This document shows, piece after piece, positions 46,560 to 58,631 of a stretch of DNA of 64,000 bases (position 1 is the stretch's first letter; each line of letters opens with the position of its first letter). The DNA comes from Chiridota heheva (taxonomy: Eukaryota > Echinodermata > Holothuroidea > Apodida > Chiridotidae). Both the position numbers and the translations under genes were made by a program. The stretch is from positions 585,001 through 649,000 of the forward strand of contig JAIGNY010001844.1 in assembly GCA_020152595.1 (NCBI GenBank). The letters run 5' to 3'. The notes beneath the pieces are model-generated. The model was not told the DNA's origin. It saw nothing but the letters and a program-made list of their open reading frames with translations, and made no database searches.

Positions 46560-47374
46560 CTAGAACGGTAATTACCGTCATGGTTTGCATGCCCATGCAA
46601 ATTGACACCCATCTCATATGACCTGGCCAATTATAAAAATGGCATTTCACACTAAGTCCCACATGGATCCCATCCCATGTGCCAAATGACATCCAACCCC
46701 ATGTCCCACATGACATCCCATCCCATACCTCGACCCACATGGCATTCCACCATATCTCCCACATGGCATTCCACCATACAGTATGTTTCACATGGCATTC
46801 CACCATATGTCCCACATGGCATCCCTCCCTATGTCCATCTGCAGTCACATCCTGTCACACTCCCTGACTGAGCAAACTAAACATAAAAGTCTGGTCAGTT
46901 CATATACTGTAGCAACTTTATGTAAATGACCACAATAATAAAGGTGGAGTTTAATAATCATGCCTAATACAACCATTGGTGCCCAAATATTTTGAAGAAT
47001 TTTAGATATTTTAAATCTCCAGTGCTACGAGAGAGTTGCTTGAGAAACTCTGAAGAATATTGGAAATTAATATTATTTTACAGTTATCTTCTAAGGAAAT
47101 ATCAAATGTTTTGTAGACTTTTTAAGGAAGTTTGTCTTCAATCTGTCTTAAGTGTCTCTAAAAAACTATAACATTTTATAAGGAAGTTCTAACCTTCTAT
47201 AAGAATATCTGAAGAAACTTAATTTTTTGCTGAGGAACCCTGAAAAAACTTTAACAATTTTTTAAGGAATTTTTAAAAAACTAACATTTCTGAGGAAATC
47301 TCAGGAAAAACTGTTGACGGCCGGACGGACGGAAAGGCCATTACATAGGTTCGCATTATGCTTAGTATGTGAAC
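46560..47374 (-). mobile_element. Helitron-like non-autonomous element, copy 1
   Basis: An 815 bp insert interrupts a LINE ORF with no target duplication: KLNF (47380) and VVYSSLN (46558) rejoin in frame. Read on the minus strand it ends with the palindrome ACGGTAATTACCGT, one T and CTAG, followed by host T. That is the hairpin + CTRR + T rule of Helitron 3' ends. The 5' end lacks a clear TC after A, so a Helitron2-type variant is possible. The element has a block of TCCCACATGGCATTCCACCA units at 46690-46830 and a long AT-rich part. A second copy lies at 58632-59657. It encodes nothing. Confidence 0.65.
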
Positions 47375-48850
47375 CAAAATTAAGTTTTTGGTAGGTAGTA
47401 ATGTCAAAAATTGTAAGTGTTTTATGCATGAAGAACAATGGCTTGGAGTGGGCATTAAGAGTTGTTTTAGATACACTAATAGCTTTCTTTTGAAGTATGT
47501 GGAGCTTTTGTATGTGAGTTGGATACGCATGTCCCCAAACAATGTTGCAGTAATTTAAGTTGGGAAGAACTAAAGCATTGTATAGAATAGGATGTGGCTT
47601 GGTAGGAATTTACTTAGTTTATTAATTATACCAGAGCTTTGGAGACTTTGCTGCTAACAGCAGCGACACGGGGCACCCATGACAAATCATAATCTATGAC
47701 TACACCAAGAAATTTAGCTGTGGTAGAGAAGGAAATAAACTGGTTACCAAAAGTGATACCCGGCCTTGTCAACAACGTGAATCTTTTTATGATGAGGATG
47801 AAAGAGCATAGTAACGGACTTTTTGGCGTTAAGATGAAGCTTATTATAACTGAACCAATTAAGAATCTTAGGCATTTCAGAATTAACATTATCAATCAGG
47901 GAATCCAAGGCTTTGTTGCTATAGTGAATATTCATGTCGTCTGCCTACAGGGTAAAAGAAAGCTTATAACTAACTGTAGAAAGATCATTTATGTACAAAA
48001 GATCAAGTAATGGGCCAAGTATAGATCCCTGAGGAACACCAGAAATAATATTCTGGTAAAAAGACTTAAAAGCATTAAGAGAAATGTATTGCTTTCTGTT
48101 AGAAAGGTAGCTATAGCGAACCAATTATTTTTGACAACTCTTACATCATAGTTACTGAATTTATTTAACAAAATAGCATGGTCTAACTAACGTGTGGGAA
48201 GCCTTCAACAAATCTAAGAAAATACCACACGCAAATTTGTTATGTTCAAATGCATAAGTAATCAACAAAACTAACAACTGCGTGGGCACTAGATCTACAT
48301 GTACCAGGTAAAAAGCCAAATTGATTAGGGGTCAAAATATTATTATCATGAAGAAAATTTAATAAATGGTTATAAACTAGTCTTTCAACAATTGTAGAGA
48401 TAGAAGGAAGGACAGAAATAGATTTATAATTACATTTAAGAGTCAAATCACCACCTTTGGAAAACCGGGACAACATGGCCTATTTTAAGATTGTCAGGAA
48501 CTACACCAAACATAAAAGATAGGTCGATAATGTGAGTGAGGCTTGGAAATATATATAGCTACAGCTTTCATTACTTTAGAATTAATTTCGTCAAAACCAG
48601 GGCTAGAAATATTCATTTTCGAAATGCAGTTTTTAATCTCAACATCAGTTGTAGGATCTAATAATATTGAACGATTCAGAGGGGGCAAAAGATACTCTTT
48701 ATATGAAGAAGAACATGACTTCGTATTGGCAGGTAAGTTTGGTCCTATATCTACAAAGTACTCCTTTAAAATATCAAAAAAGATCCAGAAATCAGTAACT
48801 GTTTTACCAATATCAGTTAATTCAGTGGAATCATTATTCTAACACCTTTT
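47375..48850 (-). pseudogene. LINE ORF2 reverse transcriptase, proximal part of a split copy
   Basis: In order on the minus strand: LLPPLNRSILLDPTTDVEIK, MNISSPGFDEINSKVMKAVA, then YKSISVLPSISTIVERLVYN, ILTPNQFGFLPG, the palm region with TAG directly before ADDMNIHYSNKALDSLID (the stop at 47947-47945 replaces the aromatic residue of YADD), ILNWFSYNKLHLNAKKS, AKFLGVVIDYDLSWVPRV, ALVLPNLNYCNIVWGHAYPT and HILQKKAIS. It belongs to the CR1/L2/Jockey supergroup, with the exact clade unresolved. Frameshifts and stops are frequent. The Helitron-like element interrupts it at 47374. Confidence 0.85.
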
Positions 48851-48950
48851 GAAAACAGCATATGAAGTTTTTAAGATATGAGTAATCAAAATTCATTTTT
48901 TTTTAGTATATTGAAAAATAGTGATGTATGAACAGGATATCTTTAAATGC

Positions 48951-49335
48951 TTTTGTTTTTCTTTATATTTCTAGCCTCAAATTCAGACCTTGAAAATGTT
49001 CTGAATGCCTTCTCCAGCTTGAGGTTAGTTGGGGGTATGGTAAAGACCAAATCCTCTTCATTAGAATTATCTTCGCTTTTTCAAAGAGAAATGACAGAGG
49101 GTTTAAAAACAATGGACTTACTGCACATAAGAAAGTAGAGACTATGTCCTATTGATACATCACAAGATTAACACAAACATTTGTATATTTGAACACAAAT
49201 CTTCAAAAAGCTGTAAAATGGGCAATTTTAAACTTATTTGTCCAAAATCTTTTGCTTTCTTTATGTTTTTAATGGATTTTAAATTGATTATTTAGCTCAT
49301 GTTGCCTCTTCCTGTCCATACACTTTCAATGCAAC
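48951..49335 (+). repeat. dispersed repeat, GCTGTAAAATGG family
   Basis: GGTATGGTAAAGACCAAATC, TTTTTCAAAGAGAAATGACA, CTTCAAAAAGCTGTAAAATG and GCCTCTTCCTGTCCATACA are shared with the 1-235 copy (inverted) and with copies at 15.1, 55.7 and 62.0 kb. Confidence 0.7.
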
Positions 49336-49424
49336 AGTTGTTAATCACAAAATATCAGAAAATAGTTGACTGGGATACATCATGCATGTGCAGCCACACG
49401 TATGATATCCCTTAACTTCTAGTC

Positions 49425-50300
49425 TCATTTCAGTCATTTCTGCATAAATTTCACAAACTGAATATCTTCTTAAGAGAACAAAAGTGTCCTTCACACTCTC
49501 TCCATCATTCTCCACCTTTCATTGTCCTCTTTCATATGACAATAATATGATGTGAGGGTACGCGTATGATGTACCTAGTAGGCTAGCAGTCTGATTTCAG
49601 TCATTTCTACATCAATTTCACTGAAATTTAAAACTGACGATCTTAACAGAACAAAAGTCTTTAACTCACTGTTCATTATTCTTCATCTTTTACGGTCCTC
49701 TTTCATGACCATGCTTTGCCCACTAAACTTATCCAATTAAATATTTGTAAAGAAATATTCCTGTGATTTTTCATTTTCATAAATATGATACAGGTCTTAT
49801 AAAGAAATATTTTGGTGTAAAAAACATGTTGATATCTCTATTGCTGTTTAGGATTTGTTGCATATCATTAATTTACATAGTTATTGCATATCATAGATTG
49901 AGTGAGTGTGTTAAAGTGACTTCACAATGAAGAGTGTGATGTCATAGAGGCAAATCCAAGACAAATTTGGTGTATTTCTTTGAAAATAATTGCCTCTTCC
50001 TAAATTAATTGAAGCATTTTTTGTTTAATTATTGAGATGAGGTCATAACATGCGATTTATAAGAATGTATTTTGCACATCTGCTTATGAACCTTACACTC
50101 TAAAGTAAAAGAATAAAACATTTTTTGTTTGATAGAAATGCATAAAAACTGTCTTGGATCTACCTTTATGACATCACATTGTACACTGTGAGGTCACACT
50201 GATGAAATCTTTACAATGCAATAACTCAAAAAGGAATAACATATCAACATGGTTTTGACACCAAATTGTTTCTTTAATAGACAGCTATCACATAAAATTC
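49425..50300. repeat. dispersed repeats, including a pair with 63220-63620
   Basis: TCATTTCAGTCATTTCTGCA at 49427 and GATTTCAGTCATTTCTACAT at 49592 begin two similar blocks resembling the right end of the long-TIR MITE. From about 49800, TTATGACATCACATTGTACA, CTGTGAGGTCACACTG and ACACCAAATTGTTT(C/G)TTTAA match 63480-63600. Confidence 0.65.
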
Positions 50301-51220
50301 ATGGGAATATCAACAAAACACCTTTCATTCCTACAACTGCAAGAAGCATATTTTCCTCTTATTTTGGATAATTTTACCATCGTTGAAAAACTGTGCAAAC
50401 TTCCAAAACCTGATTAAATTGACCATTTCAGAAGGAAATTATAACATTATGATTCAGGAAGACGTTTGAAAACTGATCAGACACGTCCCTTTCCTAGGAA
50501 CCACAAATTTTCAGGGCTTCTAAACTATCACGCAGGTCAGGGATTTTCTTATAGTACTTGTCTTACAAGCTTCACAAACAGCAGCTCTAGGGAAGAAAAC
50601 TACTTCAATATACAGGGAAGAAAAACAAGATTTTCTAATCATGAATGTCACATTCTAGGTTAAACAACATTCCTAAATTCATGGAAGATTTAATTCAGAG
50701 TTAATTAAAGGCATGCCTGAGATCATTAATGTAATACTATTATTTGATTAAAATCTTGGAATGCTACACATCCTTGGCATTGCAATGTTGCTGGCGGGTA
50801 TATAGTTAGGTTCAAGTGCACTTCTCTGGTCTAGTCTGGCAGAGATTAAAAAGCAGTGTATTTACATATGAAATTGTATAAGCTACTCAAAGTCCATCAA
50901 AACTCCACTACAAATTTACATATTGGTAACTTGCATAAAGGACTGAAATGTCAAATGCCCAAGTATGGAACACGTTTCAACACGATTTGTGCTAATTTTA
51001 TGATTTTCAATCGATTTTCAAAAAATATATCCACAGTTGCCTCAAGGTGTTTTAACTGAAACATCTTAAATCTGAAGAAACGGTGGCCAATTGAATGAAA
51101 GAATTGTCCGCGGCATTTAATACACCTTAAATTTACATATCTAATCCATGACTTTTTTTATGACCCATTGATTTATGAAGTAAAAATACCACAGATACTA
51201 TAGGACATATCGATGTTTTT
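50301..51220. other. intronic sequence, no feature recognised
   Basis: This is unique-looking AT-rich sequence. Open frames such as 50466-50663 have no recognisable domain and no clear splice context. Confidence 0.35.
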
Positions 51221-51488
51221 TAAAGGAAAGGTATCGTCCCATCGATACATTCAGAAATAAACGCCGCCGTGCTGGTAACGTCACTCCAGTTGTCAATTTT
51301 TTTTACTGATTGGGAGAAATTTGTGATGTTATTCATAATACATGTAGGCCCCTAAGTTCGGTCCAGCAGATGTGTGATCAATAACATTGCATATTTCTTG
51401 TGATCAATAGGCAAAATTGACAACTGAAAGTGATCTTACCAGCACGGAAGCATTCACTTCTGAATGTATCTACATGTATTCCTTTATA
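51221..51488. mobile_element. MITE, 268 bp, about 70 bp imperfect TIRs
   Basis: The left end reads TAAAGGAAAGGTATCG, then GATACATTCAGAAATAAACG, CCGTGCTGGTAACGTCACT and AGTTGTCAAT. The complement of the right end reads TAAAGGAATACATG, GATACATTCAGAAGTGAATG, CCGTGCTGGTAAGATCACTT and AGTTGTCAAT. A related left half lies at 30101. Confidence 0.75.
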
Positions 51489-52847
51489 ATGTTATTTTCC
51501 ATTATTTCCTTGAGACTTGTATATTTTGGTGTAGTGAAAACCAGGGAGATGCTGTTTGGGATAACCTTACATCTCACTGGGAATACTGTATGTAAGTAGT
51601 GAATGTTGGAAATGTTGACAGGGAGTTTTTGACTTCAAGTGGAAAACTATTCCATACATTGTAAATCTGATCCTAGATAAAATAATTGTGGATGGGTAAA
51701 TTCGGGTGAAGAGAGGACTGAAGCTAGAGTCAGAAATAATAACATAGCATTGGTCCAACTCAGATACGACCTATAGTTCTTTAGATATTTTGGGAAACCA
51801 TCTTAATTACAATTTCAATTAAGGAACTAATTAAGAGTAAATAAAAGTTCATAATTGGACTTTTGACAAAGTTTTTTGGTAGAAATGGTCTGTAATTTGT
51901 TTGGTAAAGACAAGTTCCGAGTGTTCCGAGTGTACAATAACCTTATACTAGCCCCAAAAAGACCAATGACCAAACAAAAATTAGGGAATTTCGGACCCAA
52001 GAGAGAATCTAGTTGTTTTATAGTGGAACATGTTGGACAAATAAACATGCTATTGAGATTTAAACAAAAGTATTAAAATTTTAAAGTGATTAAATCTTGC
52101 AAAACTCCAGTGGAAATCTTTCAAAAGTCTAATAATGGATTATTATCTATGTTGGCTGCAGATTTTTGCACAAGTTACTAGAAAGTACATTTGGAATACA
52201 GCAGCAAAAAGGACATTACAATAATTAATGCAACTTTGAACATAAGTATTTACAAATGCCAGAATGCCCATCCTTATTAAAATATATGTTTGCATTAAGC
52301 TTGGGCGATATTGATCATTATACTTGATCGATATTTGCCTGTAAAATATTGATATAATCAAAATATCGGTATGCAAATTATATGTCATACTTCAATCATG
52401 GTTACTGTCTGTACAAGGTCATCTCACCTCAGCACAAAAAGGAAATAAAAAATAACAGAAATCACTGCAAAATTTGTAGATAAATCTTCAAATAAACATT
52501 CAGTATGCTTGAAAAATATATGTTTACATAGTTTCTTTCCATTTTTGTCCATGTATTATCTCCTGAGCCAGAAGATAATATTGAGGGTCATATTGATATA
52601 GCGATAAACTCGATATGACCCTTGAACTGACTTTCGGCCATATCGATATGGGGTATATCGAAATATTGATATATCACCCAAGATTAGTTTTCATTGTCTA
52701 GTATTATTCAGGTTATAAAAAGAACAAGTTTTGCATTAACAATTAACATGTTAAGACATACTTATAAAACCCTGGTCTAACCATACACCGAGATACTAGG
52801 GGATATTTTTAGGTCCATAGTTAGGCTTTTTCAAAGGTGTGCTCCAC
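51489..52847. other. intronic sequence, no gene recognised
   Basis: A local cluster of inverted words near 52310-52680 (ATATTGAT, ATCGATAT, TATATCGATA-like) suggests an old palindromic element. No exon was found. Confidence 0.35.
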
Positions 52848-53380
52848 CCTGCCCCTATTAGGTTCCACCCTGCCCCTATTTTGCTCCACCCTGCCCCTAT
52901 TAGGTTCCACCCTGCCCCTATTTTGCTCCACCCTGCCCCTATTTTGCTCCACCCTGCCCCTATTTTGCTCCACCCTGCCCCTATTTTGCTCCAACCTTCC
53001 CCTATTTTGCTCCACCCTCCCCTATTTTGCTCCACCCTGCCCCTATTTTGCTCCACCCTGCCCCTATTTTGCTCCACCCTGCCCCTATTTTGCTCTACCC
53101 TGCCCCTATTTTGCTCCACGCTGCCCCTATTTTGCTCCACGTTGCCCCTATTTTGCTCACGCTACCCCTATTTTGCTCCGCGCTACCCCTATTTTGCTCC
53201 ACGCTGCCCCTATTTTGCTTCACGCTGCCCCTATTTTGCTCCACGCTGCCCCTATTTTGCTCCACACTGCCCCTATTTTGCTCCACGCTGCCCCTATTTT
53301 GCTCCACGCTGCCCCTATTTTGTTCCACGCTGCCCCTATTTTGCTCCACGCTGCCCCTATTTTGCTCCACGCTGCCCATT
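52848..53380. repeat. minisatellite, 21 bp unit (CTCCACCCTGCCCCTATTTTG)
   Basis: About 25 copies in two sub-blocks, the first with CACCCTGCC and the second with CACGCTGCC. Because the unit is a multiple of three, long frames run through it in several phases. These are not genes. Confidence 0.95.
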
Positions 53381-53469
53381 TTTACAAATCATCTACATTT
53401 TTTCTATAAAATTTTACTTTGATAATTGCAGGCTTTATCTTCTGTTGATGATGTTTACAGTTCCACAAT

Positions 53470-53866
53470 ACAATAGGATGCACACGCACTATTTAGGGCC
53501 CAATAGGATGCAGATACACTATTTAGGGCCCAATAGGCTGCAGATACACTATTTAGGGCTCAATAGGATGCAGATACACTATTTAGGGCCCAATAGGATA
53601 CAGATACACTATTTAGGGTCCAATAGGATGCAGATGTACTATTTAGGGCCCAATAGGATACAGATGCACTATTTAGGGCCCAATAGGATGCAGATGTACT
53701 ATTTAGGGCCCAATAGGATGCAGATGCACTATTTAGGGCCCAATAGGATGCAGATACACTATTTAGGGCCCAATAGGAAGCAGATACACCATTTAGGGCC
53801 CAATAGGATGCAGATACACTATTTAGGGCCCAATAGGATGCAGATACACTATTTAGGGCCTATTTT
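53470..53866. repeat. minisatellite, 30 bp unit (CAATAGGATGCAGATACACT + ATTTAGGGCC)
   Basis: Thirteen copies with few substitutions, starting about 90 bp after the 21 bp array. The unit is again a multiple of three and keeps frames open. Confidence 0.95.
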
Positions 53867-55264
53867 ATTGATTCCTCTTTAATGTATATTTGAAATGCCC
53901 TAAATTCATGGGGCATATGACCCTTGCTACTTTGTAAAATAAAGTCCTTTTTATTGTCCTTGTCACCCTGCCCCTTTTCGATTCAGGCTAGGGTTTCATT
54001 TTGAAATCCAACAATGCTATCTAAATTGAGATTAAATTGATGACCACAACCAAATATGATTACTTCAGTTTTTGCATGTCATTCATCTCAACTTATTATA
54101 CAGCATCCAGTTTCTTACCTCTTTTAAAACAGTTTTCAAAGTCATTGATAGCAGTGTTAACCTCAGATAGATTCCAAAACCTATCAAGTCTTTAAAAAAC
54201 CTTTTAAACGAATATTCCCATGGTTTTTTGTAACCTTTTATAAGAAAGAGAAAAGTTTTAGCAACAATTTATTACAAAAATAATGTTGATATGTTATTTC
54301 TACCAGGAGATATTCAAATTTGACGGTTCACAAAGAATGCCAATAAACATATAGGAAAAGGCTCAGTATGACATCACAGCAACACCATTCTTCCATAAAG
54401 TTGATGTATTTCATTCAAATCTATCACCCTATTTCATTAGTAAAACCTGCTTGAAAAATAAATTGATGAAAATTAGGTATTCATATACATTGCCAAAAAC
54501 ACCCTACTTCAATAACTTTTGGAAAATTGTTTCTAATCATACAGAAACAACCAATTAACATTCAAAGAATTACATAAACATTTTCAATAGAATTGTCTCT
54601 ATGACATCATCAAACATGAATTCATCATACTGTACAAAAACTTTACAATGCATTTGGGAAATCTGTAAAAATCCATATCTCCTGAACGGATATAATAACA
54701 ACCTGATTTTTGTACCAAATTGGCTCTTAACAGTATGCTCTTTCAAATAAATTTTCCAAAAAACCACAGGAATACTCCTTTAAGCAAGGTTTACCAAGTC
54801 CTCACAGTCAGAAATAGATGGCAGTCTTCTGTTTCTTATATGTAATACCTCATTTTACACATATCTCAGTAAATTCAGACCATTAGTTGAGCTTGTTCAG
54901 ACGGGTGATCCAGCCTGCCCATTATCCCCCACGTTACCCCTAATTAATTCCACCCAAACCATTTCCACAGCTCTTTACAGTTTATTCACACAAAAATTAC
55001 TTTAAGCATTGCATTATAAAGCTTTTATTCTTCCTGCTTACAGTTTCCCAATGCAAGCATTACATTGATTCCTTTGTACTTTTATATTTTGTAGGTGCTT
55101 CATATTATGTTGCATAGCCCATGCTACAGTATCTTATAAATACCCGTCATTTCTAAATCAACCAAAGAGTTTAATGATTCTCATATTTGTAGCCCCTTCA
55201 CAAACAAAAAGACTTTCTTTAATATTTTTTACTCTAAGAAGAAAGAAGAAGAAGAATTTGTTAC
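53867..55264. repeat. intronic sequence with an old dispersed-repeat copy
   Basis: At 54590-54780, TCTATGACATCATCAAACAT, CTTTACAATGCATTTGG, CCATATCTCCTGAACGG and TTTGTACCAAATTGGCTCT resemble the 50.2 and 63.5 kb repeats. The remainder is AT-rich and unassigned. Confidence 0.45.
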
Positions 55265-55775
55265 GCACTTAAGGTCTGGTGACATGTACATTTACATACA
55301 TGAAAGAGCATTGAATTCTTAGTAAAATGCCCTTTACATTTGGAAAAAAAGCTTATGTAGTCTTTGAGTTATGGTCAATCAAACTTTTAAGATTTTAGAA
55401 TTCAGGTGAACTTGTGATGTCATCAGATGGAAGACAGCTTTGTCAATATAAAATGTGTTCTTCAGTGTTAACAAGTTATAAAGTTTATATCTTCCTTGCT
55501 AATTACCTGTTGTCCTATATAGGGTTTTAAAATATCCGGATGGAATCACGTTGGATGGATTACATCCAATGGAATCACGTTGGATGGATTTACATGAATA
55601 ATTGAAAACGTGTTCATCTGCCTGTCACAATTTATTGCGCAATAAGGCAAAAATAAAAATGCTGTAAAATGGTGAATTTTTAACTGATTTGATGGGAGTT
55701 TGTTGTATTAATGGTCCATTCCTTATTTTGAATTATTTAAGCTCAAGTTGCCTCTAGATGCCATCAGACCATTAA
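55265..55775. repeat. dispersed repeat, uninterrupted partner of 42700-43510
   Basis: It carries the same ordered words as the 42.7 kb copy without the SINE. It has a local duplication of AATCACGTTGGATGGATT at about 55543 and 55572. Confidence 0.85.
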
Positions 55776-56485
55776 GCTAAGAGAGGTTAACATGATGATG
55801 TTCCAAATCACAGTTATAGAGCCTTCTCTATCGTCATTGATTATGAAAGTTGATAAGGCATATCCCGTCAGTGCATTCCTAATTTTGAGTTTTCTTGCTG
55901 ATCCACAGTTTATCTAGAGCCTCAATCTCGACAAATGAGGCCAAATATGGCAAAACTTTCAGCACTTAATCAAAAAAGACAATAACAAGAGTGAGAGAGG
56001 TCAGTCAACATCCACTTGTGCAGCACTTGACAATGGAAAATGTATCTTATGTTTATATGAATCATTGTTTTTATCAAGAAAACATTGGGTTTGATTGAAG
56101 GAAAATGTCAAGATAAGGTGTGTGCCTAAAGTTTGATCTTCTGTTACATAGTATGGCAACATTGAGAGGAAATGCAACTTTCCTTAATTTTGCAGGTTTG
56201 TAAGCTATGTTTTCCCCCTTTATCTCACTATACAAGAACTGTGTATTATTAGTATTATCTTAAAACTTAAAAAGATACAAACACACTACTTTCTGCTTGT
56301 GTACTTCTAAATTTTATTCGCTCTTTTCGTGAATGCATGCAGCATTAAAAATTCTTCAATCTTTTGATTGGCTACAACTCACAAGTGCTTTTGGTGTAAG
56401 AATTTTCTTTTCAGGAATTAAAGTTCGCTTTCAAAAATAATCAGAACGTTATCGCCTTGATTAAGGATATGATGGAGATTAAAAA
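55776..56485. other. intronic sequence, no feature recognised
   Basis: This is AT-rich unassigned sequence. Confidence 0.35.
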
Positions 56486-57352
56486 CCTCTTGGGTCATAT
56501 TCTCCGGGTCATATTCTCCGGGTCATATTCTCCGGGTCATATTCTCCGGGTCATATTCTCCGGGTCATATTCTCCGGGTCATATTCTCCGGGTCATATTC
56601 TCCGGGTCATATTCTCCGGGTCATATTCTCCGGGTCATATTCTCCGGTCATATTCTCCGGTCATATTCTCCGGTCATATTCTCCGGTCATATTCTCCGGG
56701 TCATATTCTCCGGTCATATTCTCCGGTCATATTCTCCGGTCATATTCTCCGGGTCCGGTCATATTCTCCGGTCATATTCTCATATTCTCCGGTCATATTC
56801 TCCGGTCATATTCTCCGGTCATATTCTCCGGGTCATATTCTCCGGTCATATTCTCCGGGTCATATTCTCCGGTTCTCCGGTCATATTCTCCGGTCATTCT
56901 CCGGTCATATTCTCCGGTCATATTCTCCGGTCATATTCTCCGGTCATATTCTCCGGTCATATTCTCCGGTCATATTCTCCGGTCATATTCTCCGGGTCAT
57001 ATTCTCCGGGTCATATTCTCCGGGTCATATTCTCCGGGTCATATTCTCCGGGTCATATTCTCCGGGTCATATTCTCCGGGTCATATTCTCCGGGTCATAT
57101 TCTCCGGGTCATATTCTCCGGGTCATATTCTCCGGGTCATATTCTCCGGGTCATATTCTCCGGGTCATATTCTCCGGTCATATTCTCCGGTCATATTCTC
57201 CGGTCATATTCTCCGGTCATATTCTCCGGTCATATTCTCCGGGTCATATTCTCGGTCATATTCTCCGGTCATATTCTCCGGTCATATTCTCCGGGTCATA
57301 TTCTCTATCTCCGGGTCATTTTCCGGTGAAGGGTTAAATCAATTCTCCGGTC
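56486..57352. repeat. minisatellite, 14/15 bp unit (GGGTCATATTCTCC)
   Basis: Almost 60 copies alternate between GGGTCATATTCTCCG-type (15 bp) and GGTCATATTCTCC-type (14 bp) blocks, with a few deletions. The 290-codon frame through it is an artefact. Confidence 0.97.
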
Positions 57353-58631
57353 ATATTCTCGTTAGTAGGTAATATCCTCCTGCTCCTATTCAAGTAATTT
57401 TGGTGAAGGCTTTCGTTAGTTATAAAGAAATTCATGTTTTCTCTTTGTGATGTCAAAAATATTTAAATACAATTTGCATAATCTATTATGAAAAGGCAGT
57501 AAGATTCAAAATGCTGTGCAATGATCAATTTTTCACTGAATTTGATGAACTTTTGTTATTTCCATAGTTTATAACATATTCTATTCCAATTATTAAGATG
57601 TTGCTTTGGTAGCTGTTCATACATCAGCCTTAAATCAGCCTCAAGAAGAGATAGGAATAATCAAATACTGTGTTATGATTATAACTATGTTCCGCTGAAA
57701 CCCGCCTTAAAAAACATTGCAAATAAAAGATTTAAGATTCCCATTCATGATGAAACCCATCAAATATGATGAGCTGTATTTCACAAATCCCTAACAACAT
57801 GAGTAACACTGAACTTTACCCTACTTATTTAAAACACTTTTGTATTGATCAGCAAACAAGAAGCACTGTTTTCTCATTCAGAAGAAGGAAATTAGTTGCT
57901 CCTGATGTTTGTGAGACATCTTCTTCAAGAAATTGCGAGACAGATTCATGTTTACACCTCAAATGGATAAACAGCGAAGCTGCAGGGCATTCATAACTCA
58001 TAATCATTTATGCTTGAGGTGTCACACAAAAATATTCTTTATACCTGACAAGTTAATTGCTCACTCAACTAAATACACGCTTTAAACATAGATGTCTCCG
58101 ACTATTGATGTATGTTTTTGCAATCCAAACATGAAAAAAAATTGTAAATGATCCATGGTTTGGTTAATTCTAGGTTGACCCATTGCAGCACAAGTCAACT
58201 ATGAAAACATTTGTAACAACTACATTACAGTATTATATATATGTGTCTTGCTTTTGTTTGCAAATACGAGCAATTGAATGCTAAATGAGCTGGAAGGCAT
58301 GTGTGAATTGGGATACTACCGCGAGAATAGAAATTAAATAAGGTTGGTTTCACCAAATTAATTCTACATGGATGTGTCAGAAGATGACGTTAAAGCAAAG
58401 AACACAACAGTGAATAACAAAGTAATTTTCAACAGTCCTAATTCACACCTGTCCTTCAGCTTCAAGTTTAGTTGTTTATAAATGACTGAAGTTTATGAAA
58501 GAAACAACAGAATAACTGACCAATCATTCCCTTTGCAAATCAAGTCAAATCACTAGCTTGATCCAGAAAAGGTAAGGTGTCACGGACTAAACAGGGCATT
58601 TATAATGCATCAAGGACACTTGAAATTTAAA
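57353..58631. other. intronic sequence; weak dispersed repeat at 57505-57620
   Basis: AAATGCTGTGCAATGATCAA and TGCTTTGGTAGCTGTTCATA mark a diverged GCTGTAAAATGG-family copy. A 76-codon frame at 57766-57996 lacks recognisable features. Confidence 0.4.

Noticed and set aside
46677..46871. His/Pro-rich frames (MTSHPIPRPTWHS-type)
   Set aside because: They arise from the TCCCACATGGCATTCCACCA tandem units within the Helitron-like element and recur at 58.7 kb.
52839..53882. A 347-codon open frame across two minisatellites
   Set aside because: Units of 21 and 30 bp keep several frames open at once on both strands. There is no non-repetitive domain, splice context or recognisable product.
56457..57329. 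A 290-codon frame with HILRVIFSGSYSPG-type repeats
   Set aside because: It is a product of a 14/15 bp tandem repeat; indels rotate all frames through similar peptides.
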